Shown in pieces: positions 1 through 12,300 of a stretch of DNA of 64,000 bases. Made by a program: the position numbers and the translations under genes. The first letter of the stretch is position 1. Each line of letters begins with the position of its first letter. The DNA lies in NCBI GenBank assembly GCA_030549495.1, contig JAUIRK010001039.1:620001-684000 (forward strand), read 5' to 3'. Below the pieces are notes generated by a model that saw nothing but the letters and a program-made list of their open reading frames with translations, searched no databases and had not been told where the DNA came from. This DNA comes from Nectonema munidae (lineage: Eukaryota > Nematomorpha > Nectonematoida > Nectonematidae).

Positions 1-2026
1 AAAGAGGTATTAAACATTTTATTCAGACACCATACAGTCGTATTTAATCTAAGCGTTTTTATATTTTCTTTTTGATGGTGTTGATTTTTTATTTTGCTTT
101 TGTTCCTGTTTTGTCTGCCTTTTTGGTTAAACATTCCTAATGTATCATGATAATTTATCCATTTTTTAACCTGAAACCAAAAATCGAGTAATAAGCCTTC
201 AAGTTCATGTAAAATGAATGATCCTGAAGCATTGCAGGTATAATTTATGAAATATATATATTTAAAATAATATAATGCAATCATTTTTTCATTAAATTAC
301 CTCAATAATTTTCATGAAATTTTGAAAATCGATTTTTTTTCTGTTTTTTAGGAAATTTTATTCTCTTTTTTTAAATTTATAGATAAGAAAATTGTTGATT
401 ATCTTTACTCTCGGTTAGACATACCTTTTTAACGAACCTTTTTTTGAAACGTAAGAAGTTTTGACAGGTTTTTTATATTAAAACCGTAACTATTTTTTAA
501 CTATGATTGATTATTATTATTATTAGCGATTTTTTGTTTAAGATTGTGTGCCTTAGACGGGTATTTATTTAGACATCTTTCTTTTATTGACGCATTTTAC
601 CCCAGCCTCTCATTGATAAATCAAGTAAACGATTTCTTTATTTAAATGCTTTAACAGTTGTCTCCTTTTTCTTGGATCAAATGGATTAACAGTCTCAACA
701 AAAAACTACTTTGATCAATTGACTCTCTTTGTATTTGTACTGTTAATGAGTTTCTATCACTCAAATAAGCACATTAACTTGTTAACATCAGTTAGTTTTA
801 TTAAAATAAAAATCTTCATTTCAATGCTTTTTAATACAATTTTCTGCTTTACGATTATTCTGTTCGTTAACCGGCTATTAAAAATATTATTACTCCTTTT
901 AAGCCCTGTGAAACACATAAATTTATTTGCTTTAAGTTATATCAAGACTAATTCAAAAAGATGAGCTTAAAAAACTTCTTAAAAAACATATTTGAGATAT
1001 ACCTAAAACCCCCTATTTGGTGCCAAAAAAGAGAGAACATTTAGTCATTTGATTGACCCTTTGATGATCAGATTCGAACACTAATCGCGTGTTTTCTTTT
1101 CAATTGAATTTTAAGTATAGTTAAATCAGACCATTACGAGTCCTTAAAGAATTAAATGTAAGAAATTGTCTGCATCATTTGAAAGGATTGAGTCAAATAG
1201 TTCGATGCAATGGCTACCAATTTTACTTAAAAATATTTTTGAAAAGTGTTCACAAATTTTTTGAAAAATCTTGTTAAACTTTAGTCGATTGGAGATGGAA
1301 AGTTGGCGATGGAGTTGGATAGAGATGGTGTTGGATTCACTTCTTTCAATCAATACCAAAACTCAACATACACTGTTTACGGTAATGACTTCTACTTAGC
1401 AGTACAGGGCATAGAATAATGTTTGAAGACAATTTTTAAAAACAATATCATATTGAAAAGGGCAATACAGAAGCAATATTGTATCAAAGTATTCTTAGAA
1501 AAGTTCGATGAAATAGGATATTGATATAATTTTTGGTGGAAATGTTCTTTAACTCTATAAGGAACAGCGTGACACCAGTGTGTCAAGAAATCAAAATCGT
1601 TAGCTTTAACACTTTCAAACCAAGTTGGACACATTAGCTTTGGAAAACCTTTGCTTTGTTAAATATGTGAAATTCGATTGAAAAATAATGCGGGCTATAA
1701 GTTCCTCAAAATTCCTTTCCTTGAAGGCTTGAACATCCTAAAAGAATAACTTTTATATTAAATTGTATAAATATGCTTTTATCTTTCTGTCAAATTGAAA
1801 GAATGATAATAATTTACATCTAACAAGTATAAGAACTACTTGAAAAGCATTGATCTTACCTTCAGATTATTTGAAATATCAATAAGTAAGAAATCAAAGT
1901 TGACACTATACCTATATCAGCCGAGTCTAGAGCGTTTTCCCATCCGCATTGATATTTACCAATTATAACAACTTCCGCCTAAACAATTACCAAGTAGCTG
2001 ATTCACCTCAATATATAAAATTGTCA
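1..2026. other. Non-coding AT-rich stretch
   Basis: No exon or known element is supported here. Two - strand open frames at 1144-1359 and 1392-1634 could be remnants of a transposon, but I recognise no domain in them. The missing 5' exons of the semaphorin (signal peptide and first part of the Sema domain) were looked for and not found, so they probably lie upstream of the window. Confidence 0.5.
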
Positions 2027-2563
2027 TCTATATTATAATAAGCTAGCGTGTGTGTGTGTCTGTGTGTCGCTGGAAGCATTCTGATTGGTTGAAAATATTT
2101 ATATATGTGTTTGATGTGTATTTATATTTTTATTATATGTTTTATAATAGTTTTATATGTATTTATTAATTATTTATATGTTTTGTGTGTATTTAAAAAC
2201 AAATAACTCAACACTAAACCATATTTCACCATATACGACTACGGGACAATAAACTCACCGCCACACCATATAACACTATTAGCAACTCAAAATACACATT
2301 ACCCAGAATCCTATGTTTCGAACGTAGGATTCTGAAAAAAAACTAGCCGGTCCCGTGGTCGTTTCGAGCGAAGCAAATTTGAATTAGCAACTCAAAATAC
2401 ACACTACAAGAATCCTATGTTTCGAGCGTAGCCTAAACAATAAAAAACTAGCCGGTCCCGTGGTCGTTTTGAGCGAAGCGAATTTTAATTAGCAACTCAA
2501 TATACACACTATCCAGAATCCTATGTTTCGAGCGAAGCGAGAAACGACCACGGGACCGGCTAG
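2027..2563 (+). mobile_element. Non-autonomous Helitron-like repeat, copy 1
   Basis: The repeat opens with TCTATATTATAATAAGC directly after an A and closes with GGCTAG directly before a T. This is the A/T insertion signature and 5'-TC ... CTAG-3' form expected of Helitron-type elements. The inside has a GT-rich start, then about three related blocks that alternate ATCCTATGTTTCGAGCG and CTAGCCGGTCCCGTGGTCG. The latter is the reverse complement of the 3' end, so the 3' terminus can pair with internal copies. A second copy at 23251-23729 has the same two ends. It codes for nothing. A foldback DNA transposon is the alternative reading, because the outer TATTATAATAAG/CTAGC motifs are also weakly inverted. 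Confidence 0.6.
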
Positions 2564-3002
2564 TATATAAATATTTACCTGGATGAGCTTTTTATCCGCA
2601 AATAAAATCTGATTGTTTCGAATTTTGAGAAATGTACTAAGCAAGATTCTAAGCCAATATCTTTAAGTATCTAAAGCGGTCCTGTGAATGGCATCTTCTT
2701 TGCATCCTCCCTTTTGGTGAACTATGAGCAAGAAAGATTTGTTGCTAATCGATGGTATCTAGTCAACCTTACTCACACCCCCATTACCTGCCACGTATCT
2801 GCGGTCTAGACACACCTTACTCAAGTTTTGTAATCTTAGTTTGCATACCGATGTATCTGTAATATTCAGTTTTAAAGTCCTTTTGAACTAATAGAGCGTT
2901 GGGCAATTTTACATATTCCCTGGGTGTCACTTGTATTAGGTACACTGGTGCTTGCTACATTTGGTTATCAAGAATCACTAATACTCTATCCTATCTTTTT
3001 AG

Positions 3003-3387
3003 ATGGGAAAATTTTTGCAGCAACATATGATTCCATCAAAGAAGGCCTGATCACAGAAGCAACCGCAGGAATACGCACTGTTCCCCGAACTGTTGCTCCG
3101 CTCTGGAGTCCACACTTCATCTCTTCGTTTGTTTCTTATCCCTACGTTTATTTTCTGTTTCGGGAGCAAGCATTGGAGTTTGCCACTTACATTCGCTACA
3201 ATATGTTGAGAGCAGAAGAGTACAAAGTCGTGACTCGCGTGGCCCGAGTCTGTATCAATGATAAAGGATTTAAAAATGGACCCATCTATCAAAATCCAGT
3301 CTCGGTTTGGAATACATATATCAAGAAAAGAATAACATGTATCCACATTTCCTCAACCAAAAGAAGAGGCTATCAGCACATGTACAA
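3003..3387 (+). CDS. Semaphorin exon a: Sema domain, middle part
   Basis: The acceptor is preceded by a strong pyrimidine tract (ctatcctatctttttag). The exon reads DGKIFAATYDS, then SPHFISSFVSYPYVYFLFRE, then VVTRVARVCINDKG and WNTYIKKRITC. These match the Sema pattern of DGKLF..T, EPHF, VYFFFRE, SRVARVCKNDKGG and W..FLKARLNC. It enters in phase 1 and leaves in phase 2 at a GTAATG donor. The segment between FRE and RVARVC is longer than usual and lacks the conserved cysteine. Confidence 0.85.
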
Positions 3388-6300
3388 GTAATGCCTCTTT
3401 TCTTATTTTGTTTTTAATAGTGAAATAAACTCTAGGATAACGGTTCATCTTGAGTTTGAATATGAAGAACTGCTCCTCCATGGTCTAAAACAGTGCTTTC
3501 CGGGACCCCTTTTTTTAAACCATTTCTTATTTTTCTTTGTTAATCTTTACTACAATCAGATAATTCCAATCTCAAAGATAACTAAGAATTTTTTCAAGCT
3601 GATTGGTTATTTTTTAAAATTAACAGCCTAAATACTATCTATCTATCTATTAGTAATTTGATATACCAAATTTGCTTCTAAAAGTAGATTCGAAGTCAAA
3701 AACTCCATCTATAAACTCGAATGATCAACATCGATATTTGTTCGAACAAAATTTTTACCAAACGGACATTTGATGACAGAATAGGCATTTGAAGGACGGG
3801 TATTTCATGTAAAATGTCATTAGAGTTCCGGATTGACTCCTGCATCAAATAAAATAATATGTTCTAATGTTAAAACACCAAAACTCAATAACATATATAC
3901 AAAATATAGGCATATCAAAACACATTTGTGATGTAACTTCTAGTATAGATAAAATTATTCATCACATAATATATAGCTTTTACAAATGGTATGTATATTT
4001 TCGGCCAAATGATAAAACCGGTCAAAAGCGATTGCTCTACTCCTTCTAGCGCATCATTGAAGCTTGAAATCCCTGATGCGTCGTCTATTTGCTTGCTCAC
4101 ACTCATATGTATTGGCGAATCGAATCAGCTTTCAGAGCAATCTTTGCAAGCATAGGACTCTCCCATTTCAATCGAAAAATTGCTGCGACATTTCACAAAA
4201 AGATGTGTTGCACCTTCTCAATCATTAATCAAATCATTAAACTGTCAGTCCTAAAAAATTATCTCTTAATTTTTTTAGGAAAATTATTATAAGTAGATTG
4301 TTAGGCATTAGTTAACATATTTTATAAATAATTTTATCAATTTCCTTTTTTATTTAAGGAAAAAAATATTTAAAATTTTGGGTGGAATCCCACCCACCAG
4401 GTCGGAAAAGTTTAACTTTATTTGGTAAGGAAAGTATGATAGAGTATTTGTACTTTTTTTTTTTGAAAAGATCAAAACTTAATTAATTTTATACAAAGTT
4501 TGCTTAAATAACTACCTCTCTACTTATTTTAAAGTATAAAATTATAAAAAGGTAATACAAAATGCTTTATTTTTATGTAATAAAAGGTATTTTTGATAGT
4601 GAAAAAAAATTCCATAAAAAGTAAGTTTAAAAATGTCTTTATTCATGATATTTTTCCCAGCAATTTCGATTTTTATTGAGACAGAGATAAGCTTCACAAC
4701 CTATAAGCACTTAATAAATAACACTGTTTGCATCTTCCGTGTTTTTCAGCATAATGGATTCTATGTCTTTCTGGATTGTAAGGTTTTTGTATAGAAGGAG
4801 TTTGCTTTTTTCTGGATGAAAAATTTCCAATAAGGGAAATAGCTAATTCTCTTCTAAACTCTTTTTTGCGTTTTTATAGACTTTTCTTGTTTATCGAAAT
4901 TTTTTTTTTATTTTCTGGTAAACAATAAAAGATTACAATGCCCATATTGCTGTAATCCCAAAATGGTCTGCAATAATATTTTCCATTGTTTTTTCTATCA
5001 AATGTATAAACACTGGTTTGTTGATCTAGAAGGTCAGTTCCTCGCATAGACTTGTTATAACGTTGAACCATTGCAGGTACTTGAATATTGACTTTACCTG
5101 GTTTTCCCTTTTGCCTACGCTTCACAGAAACAGTGTTTGTTTCAGCTCCTGAGTCAATAGTTGATAACAGCATGACAACTTTTGTATCTAGCCATTTCAT
5201 CAAGGACATCCCATTATAGAATCTTGCTTCGATTTCACCCTTTTTTAATTCTTTATCCAACTTTAGATCTTTTGGGGGTCCTTTTCTATTTTGTCTTACA
5301 GTACCGCATGAAAATATGTTATGCTCTGTCATAAGACGGTATACTAAAGCAGGTGATGTACAGAAATTGTCAAAAAACAAATGACAGCCTGAGTTTGACA
5401 ATGATTTTGTCAATTGCATGACTACGCTTTCAGATAAACCAACTTCGGTTGCACTAGATTTTCTACCAACATAGATGTCAAATTCAAATAAATAACCATT
5501 TCTTGCATCATTTCTGCACCAATGCTTGAAACCTCTTTGAATAGGTTTATCTTTCATCTATTCTTTCATCAAACTCTGCCCTTTGAATTTAACCATTCGT
5601 TCATCAATAGCTTGCTCAAAAGTTTGTTCCATCGCATTTTGAAAAGCAGCATTGAAATGATCTATTAGAGGTCTTATTTTCCATGCTCTGTCATAAGAAG
5701 GATTTTGCAGACTGGCAAGCGCTTTGTTGTTGTCAGAAAAGTGCAAAGCTCTTCTGATTGCGTACATTCTATCTCTAGTCATCGTCTCAGCAATTGGTTG
5801 TACTCTCAAATCAGGATCATTAGAAAAATTATCGCGTAGTTCTGGCAAAACATGATAAGACATTATTATATTTATGCCAATGAATGCTTTCATTTCTTCT
5901 TTATCAACTTCAAGAGGAATTCCTTTCTGAAACATGTATAATTTGCTTTGGGGAATTAATATCTTATCAATCAATTCATCAAGTTTGCACACATCATGAA
6001 AGACTTCAAAAGGGTTTGGGATATCTTCATATTCAAGTTTAACTTTACCCCATTCTCTATTTTGCTGCGATCCGCCAGAGTGTAAAATTGTAGGAAAGTT
6101 CCTTGTCCACTTTCTTTTTTAATTGTCAATTCAGGAGTCGTTTGTGTATCAACATCAACAAGAGGATCCAAAATTTGAATAGTCTTGGGATTCTCACCAG
6201 ACTGAGGAATCGATTCTTCTAGAAAGTTTACATCCTCTTCATCCAAGTCAAAAAGACCCTCTTCATCACTGTCTGCAAAGTCTAAAATCTGAAGCAATTC

Positions 6301-9300
6301 ATCGTTAGACAATTGGTATTCTCTTTGGCGTGTGCGAGGCATGTTTTAAAAATTAATTAAAGACTCTGTAAGAAAAAAAAATGAGAATGAATGAAGTTGT
6401 GACATTAGAAAAAAGAAAAGAAAAGAGACAGCTGCATTATTCATTATATCTCACCAAAGAAATGATGAGCACATAAAAACATTACATGTATAATTACACA
6501 CATAAAGCACATAAGTACACAACATGCTGTGATGGAATCATGAATCGAAAGCAAAATTTATGTTATAGAAACTTGAAAAATACTCAATTGTGTTTAGCAT
6601 TATACCTAAGCTAGGCGACCTATGACTCCTTTTGGGTGGAATCCTACCCAAAAATCAAATGAATATAACTACAAGACAAAACTATTTTTGCTCAGAATAT
6701 TTATATTATTAGCAAGATGGAACTTAAAAATATATGGAGAAATAAATTTCAAATATTTTTTAAAGAATTAAAAAAAAAAAGAATTTGAAAATGTATTTTT
6801 AAAAAATTATTTCTATGTTTAAAAGAGGTGAATAATTAAAAAAAACACATAAACGCGATAAAAATAATCAAAAAAATCATCATTATTTATATTTTCATAA
6901 AAAACTTATAAGTTTATAAATATACTTTCTAGCTACTTCATGAGAAAGATTTTTGTAATAAAAATATAATGGCTGAAATTACACCCAACAGGTGTGAAAG
7001 ACTTAAGAAGTCTTCTGAGGCGCGATTACTAATCGAGATTATAAACAAGGTTTTGATAAATTGCTAATATTTTTGAAATGTCTGTAGATTAAGAAAATAA
7101 GGAGAAATTTCTTGGCTAAGATATATCATCTTGGCTAATATTATTTTCATCAACAAATATGTTCTAAAATCCAGTAGAAACTTTTCGTTTGGAAAGCCAC
7201 GTTTTGAGTACAGCAAGAGTTTTCAAAATCATTTTCTTTGCATAACTCTGAAAACAAACAAGAATTAAAGGTATTTGCTTCATTTTAATACTCTGCTTTA
7301 ATGACTTCATTGAGAACACTTTTTCAACCCATCAGGTATGGTTTTCATTATTAATGCTTGGCGATCTGATATGTCATCAGACATCTCTTCTATTAGCCTT
7401 CTAACGGTATCGTTTGACAGGTAGATATGTTTCAACTTTACAAGTTCAGAACTTCTTAGCACATTTAATATGATATCTTTGCGGCAAGGTAATATCAACT
7501 GTTCTCCTATGTTGTGAAATTTTTTTGAAGCTTTCCAAACCATACTTAATATTTTGCAAAAACATTCCTATGTTATCAAACCTGGATTTGGGTACGTTTA
7601 AAATAGTCAATAGTTTTGTTTACTTAACTCGAGTGCTTCACTTCTAAGTCTTTTTAACTTGCCGGGCTTTAGCAACACTTCAGAACACCAAAGGGACCTA
7701 GGTTTCTCTTCGCTACAACATGTTAATGCAGTAAAACCAAATTTTAAGTATGAATCGTCATTTTTCATTTTAATCCATTTAAAAAATAAAATAGTACTCA
7801 ATTCAAAGACTAAATAATTTATTCATTTAAATACGACTTATTGCCAAAATCTCAAATAACCTAATATGCATGCAATATCTTTCGCAAGACGATCCACTCA
7901 GTGACCCCTTCTTAGTCCCCATGCAACTGTTTCGTAATCCTCAAAGGGCACCTCGGACTTCACTTTAAATGGATAAAAAATTGTTGTTAATTTTTTTGTT
8001 TTAACCAATCAAATTACGCGAGAATCAAACGAATTATTTAATTTAAAGATATATTGAATATCTATGAGTTATTTGAGTTACGAGGCATAGCTTACAATAA
8101 TTAAATTATATGTGTGATAAGTAGATTATTTGCAAATCGATCTCAAGAGGACACTTTCAAAACTTTATTTATGCAAACGCTTTCGACACGGATGTCTTTA
8201 TCAAGGCTATAAAAATTATAAGTGGGGATCTTTGAAATAAAAAAGCCGAAGAAAAGTTTGCTGTGAAGGTTTTTGTTGAAAAAGAGGTAATAGAGTATGT
8301 TGTGAATGATATCTGAACGTGATTTTTGTCGAAACTAGGGATAACGTTGGGGGCAAAACTTCTTGTCTCAGTCTATCGCACTAGTTTTATTTCTAGGCTT
8401 ATTTAAATTGAAAGAAAAGGCGTAGATGAGATTTTGTTAATGCCAAAATCTACCCGCGAATTTCTAATTACTAACTAGTTAACTTTATTAACACTAAAAC
8501 GCCCAGCTCCCTGCCGTTTGAACCATTTTAAAATTAACTTTCTTTTTATTTTTACAAGAGCAATTCTTTACCACATAAGAAGACAACACCTCGATTCGTC
8601 TTTTTCTATTTTTTCGTTTTTAAAAAAAAGTCATAATTAAAATTTGTTCAAGTTAGCTTATTTTTTTATATCTTTTCTGTATTTACAATTAAAGCGATAA
8701 AATGAATTTTTCGTCGTTCAACTGCTAGACACGATAAAATCTATTATATAGGTTACATTAAATTTAAACAAAATTTTCTTTTGGCCTTGTAGAATCTCGC
8801 GTTTTCACACAAAATGATCCTGCATCTCGACATATGTCCTCTACATTTGAGCTTGCGTATCCCTGCCCCCAAATTGTGCTTCAGAGATATGCAACCCCTA
8901 GATTTTGGGTGATCCTAAACGATTTTCTATTTTTTTTAATTTACACTGGTAGAGAGACGAGCTTAGCTGATTAATAACCAAAGTCGTCTTATTGACTTTA
9001 CAAAAATAAAAGTGTCTGTGCTTATAAATACCTTTTAATACAAATTTTCTGCCTGTGATAGATATCCTCTGATAATACTGATCGTTAATTGGTCAATGTA
9101 AGGTTTCATACCAAGTCAAATAAAATTTAGAACTGCAAAAAATTCTGTGATATTTCATGCATCTCTTTTTCACGCCACCTTCTTTTTTTGCCTTGGTAAC
9201 GATGCGACGTCCATTTGATGTTCGGTTGGCGATTCTTTATTCCACTCCATTGTTCTTTTGTCTTCTAGACAACACGACTACTTTTCTTCCGAGTACTTTC

Positions 9301-12300
9301 GCTACAATGCTCTTATTGCCTCAACGACACCCGTATCGGATACCGTGTACGCCATTTTCACCAATCTCTACTCCCATGACTTATTCAGCTCATCGGCACT
9401 CTGCTCCTTCAAAATGTCCAATGTTTCAGAGTCTTTCTCTCCCCCCTTCAAAGTTTATGATGAAAGGAAGTCCACGTGGTATACGCAATCTGAAGATGAT
9501 AACCTCCTTCCCAAACTTGACGACTCATGCGGCATCAAATACATGCCATTTGACACTGCTGATTTTATTCACGTAAGTTCATTCCATTCTTCCTAGTGTA
9601 CAACAGCACACAAAAATTATTTCTGATTTAAGCAAGGTCTAATTAACACAAATCACACTACAGGGCTGATTTACTCACAGAAAAATTCTCACTGATCCTT
9701 TGTTTACCCTATGCATTCATCCTTGCTCAACACTACCAATGAATTTAAACTGTCAAAACTTTTGTCTATCATAAAATTAGAATATGACAGTACTTTAAAA
9801 ATCTGAAATGTACCGCGAGCAATAGAATAGCGCTGAATTGAAGCTATGTTGTTTTTGAATTGTATAACTACTTAAACTAAGATAGACCCTTTTACAACAG
9901 CTAACTCTTGCTTCAAATTTTAGAGGGACATTTCACTTTTCTAATTTGGCCAATACTAAAAAGTTTGTATATTGCAAAGGAAAATTGCATAATTCCAAGT
10001 CTCTCTTCTTTTTAGGAAAATCCTTTGTTAGATGGGGAAATTAACGCACTCTCATTGTTTACTTGGACTGAGCGTCGCTTAGAACTCACCTCCATAACTG
10101 TCGATCACAAATTCCAAAGCGTAGACGATGCTTACCGAGATATCATTTATGTTGGCTCGAAAAGCGGCAAAATTTTCAAGCTCACTTCTGACAAATACAA
10201 TCCTTCGCAAGTAAACAACTCACAATTTTTCTTTCATACTGAAATGCTGTAAAGTAGGAAAATTTTGCTTATAAAGTTTTGTTATTATATATGTAATTTT
10301 TATAACATTTAAAATCTCGTATATGTATTTTGGGGATATATTTTGTTCTCGCGAAATTGAATAAGTATGTCGGCTCCGCCCCCTTCTAAATCCGCCTATG
10401 CAATGATACAATATATTAATATAAAATATTCTATAAAATGTACAGTTGTCCCTTGCATGTATACAAAGAATTCTGGTATAAATAAAAATTCATTTCTTTT
10501 TGAAGCAAAAAATTATTTCTTTTATAAAAATAATTAAAAAAAAAATTTTTATCATATTTTTTATAACAGAGTATTCTGGGCTAAGCTAAATATTATATTT
10601 TCTGATTATGTTTACAAAACTTTGTTATATTCGTTTTTTTAGTTTTATTTGATTCAAACTTTTTACACACAATTCACTCCAATCACTGGCTTGCAACTGT
10701 TCAAAGTGTCATATTCAACCCACTTGCTTGCTACAACACCAAATGCAATATTCACTATCAAAATTGACAACTGTCAAGCGTACACATCTTGCCAGTCCTG
10801 CTTCAAAGCGCATGATCCATATTGTGTGTGGATTGGATCTCAGTGTATCAGCCTTATTAAATCACCAGAGAAAAAGATAGATGACCACTTTATCCATTTT
10901 CTACTTCAAAACAATAGCAATCTGTGTCCTCTTCAAATACCTCAAGATTTCAGTATTCTTTTTAATTATTATTTGCAAGGGTCATGAAAAAGGAGTTGAT
11001 AAAAGTTTATCCATTTTCCACACACGTGTCTTTTATAAGTTATTGCTAATTTGATTAACCCAGAATGTTCATAAAAGTCTTTTATCATTTTTTCTCTATA
11101 AATTAGCTTAGCATATTATTCTTTGCATCCTCCAAAACCAATTTGATAAATAAATGTGTTAGTAGTAGAGGATATAACTTGTTCCACGGTCGATTATAGT
11201 AAACAAGGCGTTAAACAAGAACAGAAATCCAAACCTTTTTCAAATAAAAAAGACTTAAGACGCCGTGTCTACACTTACAATGAGTAAAGATGTATAAAGT
11301 GTTTCATTGTATTAAATAAATTATGTTTTTTAGCATAGTATTTTTTTTATTATAAAAAATGATAATCTTTTTTTATTTACACATTTCTTTAATAAAATAA
11401 TAACTAATACAATTAATTTTTTTTATCCATTTTAAGAACTTATTACTCGTGATAACGTTCGTGTTTATACGAAGTTAAATATGATAAGATATCTCGCATA
11501 GTTTAATAGCACTTTTTTGAATACACAGCATAAAAAATGACTTTTATCGATATACTGACTCTTAATAATTTATGCGTCCATAATTCCAATCTCTTGAATG
11601 TTACGTATATATAATCTTTAGTTCTTCTTTTTCAATTCCAAATTTTCTTTCTAAAATACAATGATAGACAAAGACCATTTACAATAGAAAAAAGTCAAAA
11701 GTAGAGTAATGTAATTTATAAGCTATTTTGATAAACTCTCCTTTTGATCTCCTATTTGTATGGTCAAACGAACTTAGCGTTTGCTTTCCTAAAGTATTAT
11801 TTATCTTATTTACTTGACATTTACTTTCACAACTATGGATAGAAAAAGTAATATATCAAACTAAAAATATGTTAAACAGAGAGAAATGCATTTTTATCAA
11901 AAAGTATACGAAATTTAAACATGACAAAAAAGCCATGAGTATTAATTTTAATCGCGAATGTTTAGTTAACCCGTTAACAACCAGAATAATCAGACGATAT
12001 CTAATGTAAAGCAGAAGATTTGTATTAAAGAGCATTGATAAACGCAGACGATTTTATTTTTGTAAAGTCGACATATACTTTAAAACGTGTCATCAATATT
12101 TGCACAAATTTCATATTATTTGTCAAAAAGCAATGAATTAGGAGTTCTTTTAGAGCAGGGAGGAATTTTTTATAACAAACAATTTTTGTCTTCTTTAGAA
12201 AAGCCAGTTGGTGTTGCTGCCACTTCTGCAAAAGATTTATTCACAGTCAATTCGATAGCCTTTGACACTCTTCCACCTTCTTCTGTTCAAGAGAGCAAAG

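Noticed and set aside
1144-1634. Two - strand frames that might be a transposase remnant
   Set aside because: No motif of a known family could be matched, so no call is made.
2999-3346. Antisense open frame of 115 codons
   Set aside because: It is a shadow of the semaphorin exon on the other strand and has no family features.
9157-9576. Open frame of 139 codons in another phase
   Set aside because: It overlaps the semaphorin exon, whose frame has Sema motifs and matching splice phases.
10340-10405. GGCGGATTTAGAAGGGGGC (- strand) as a DNA transposon end
   Set aside because: Such motifs end several MITE families, but no opposite end was found.
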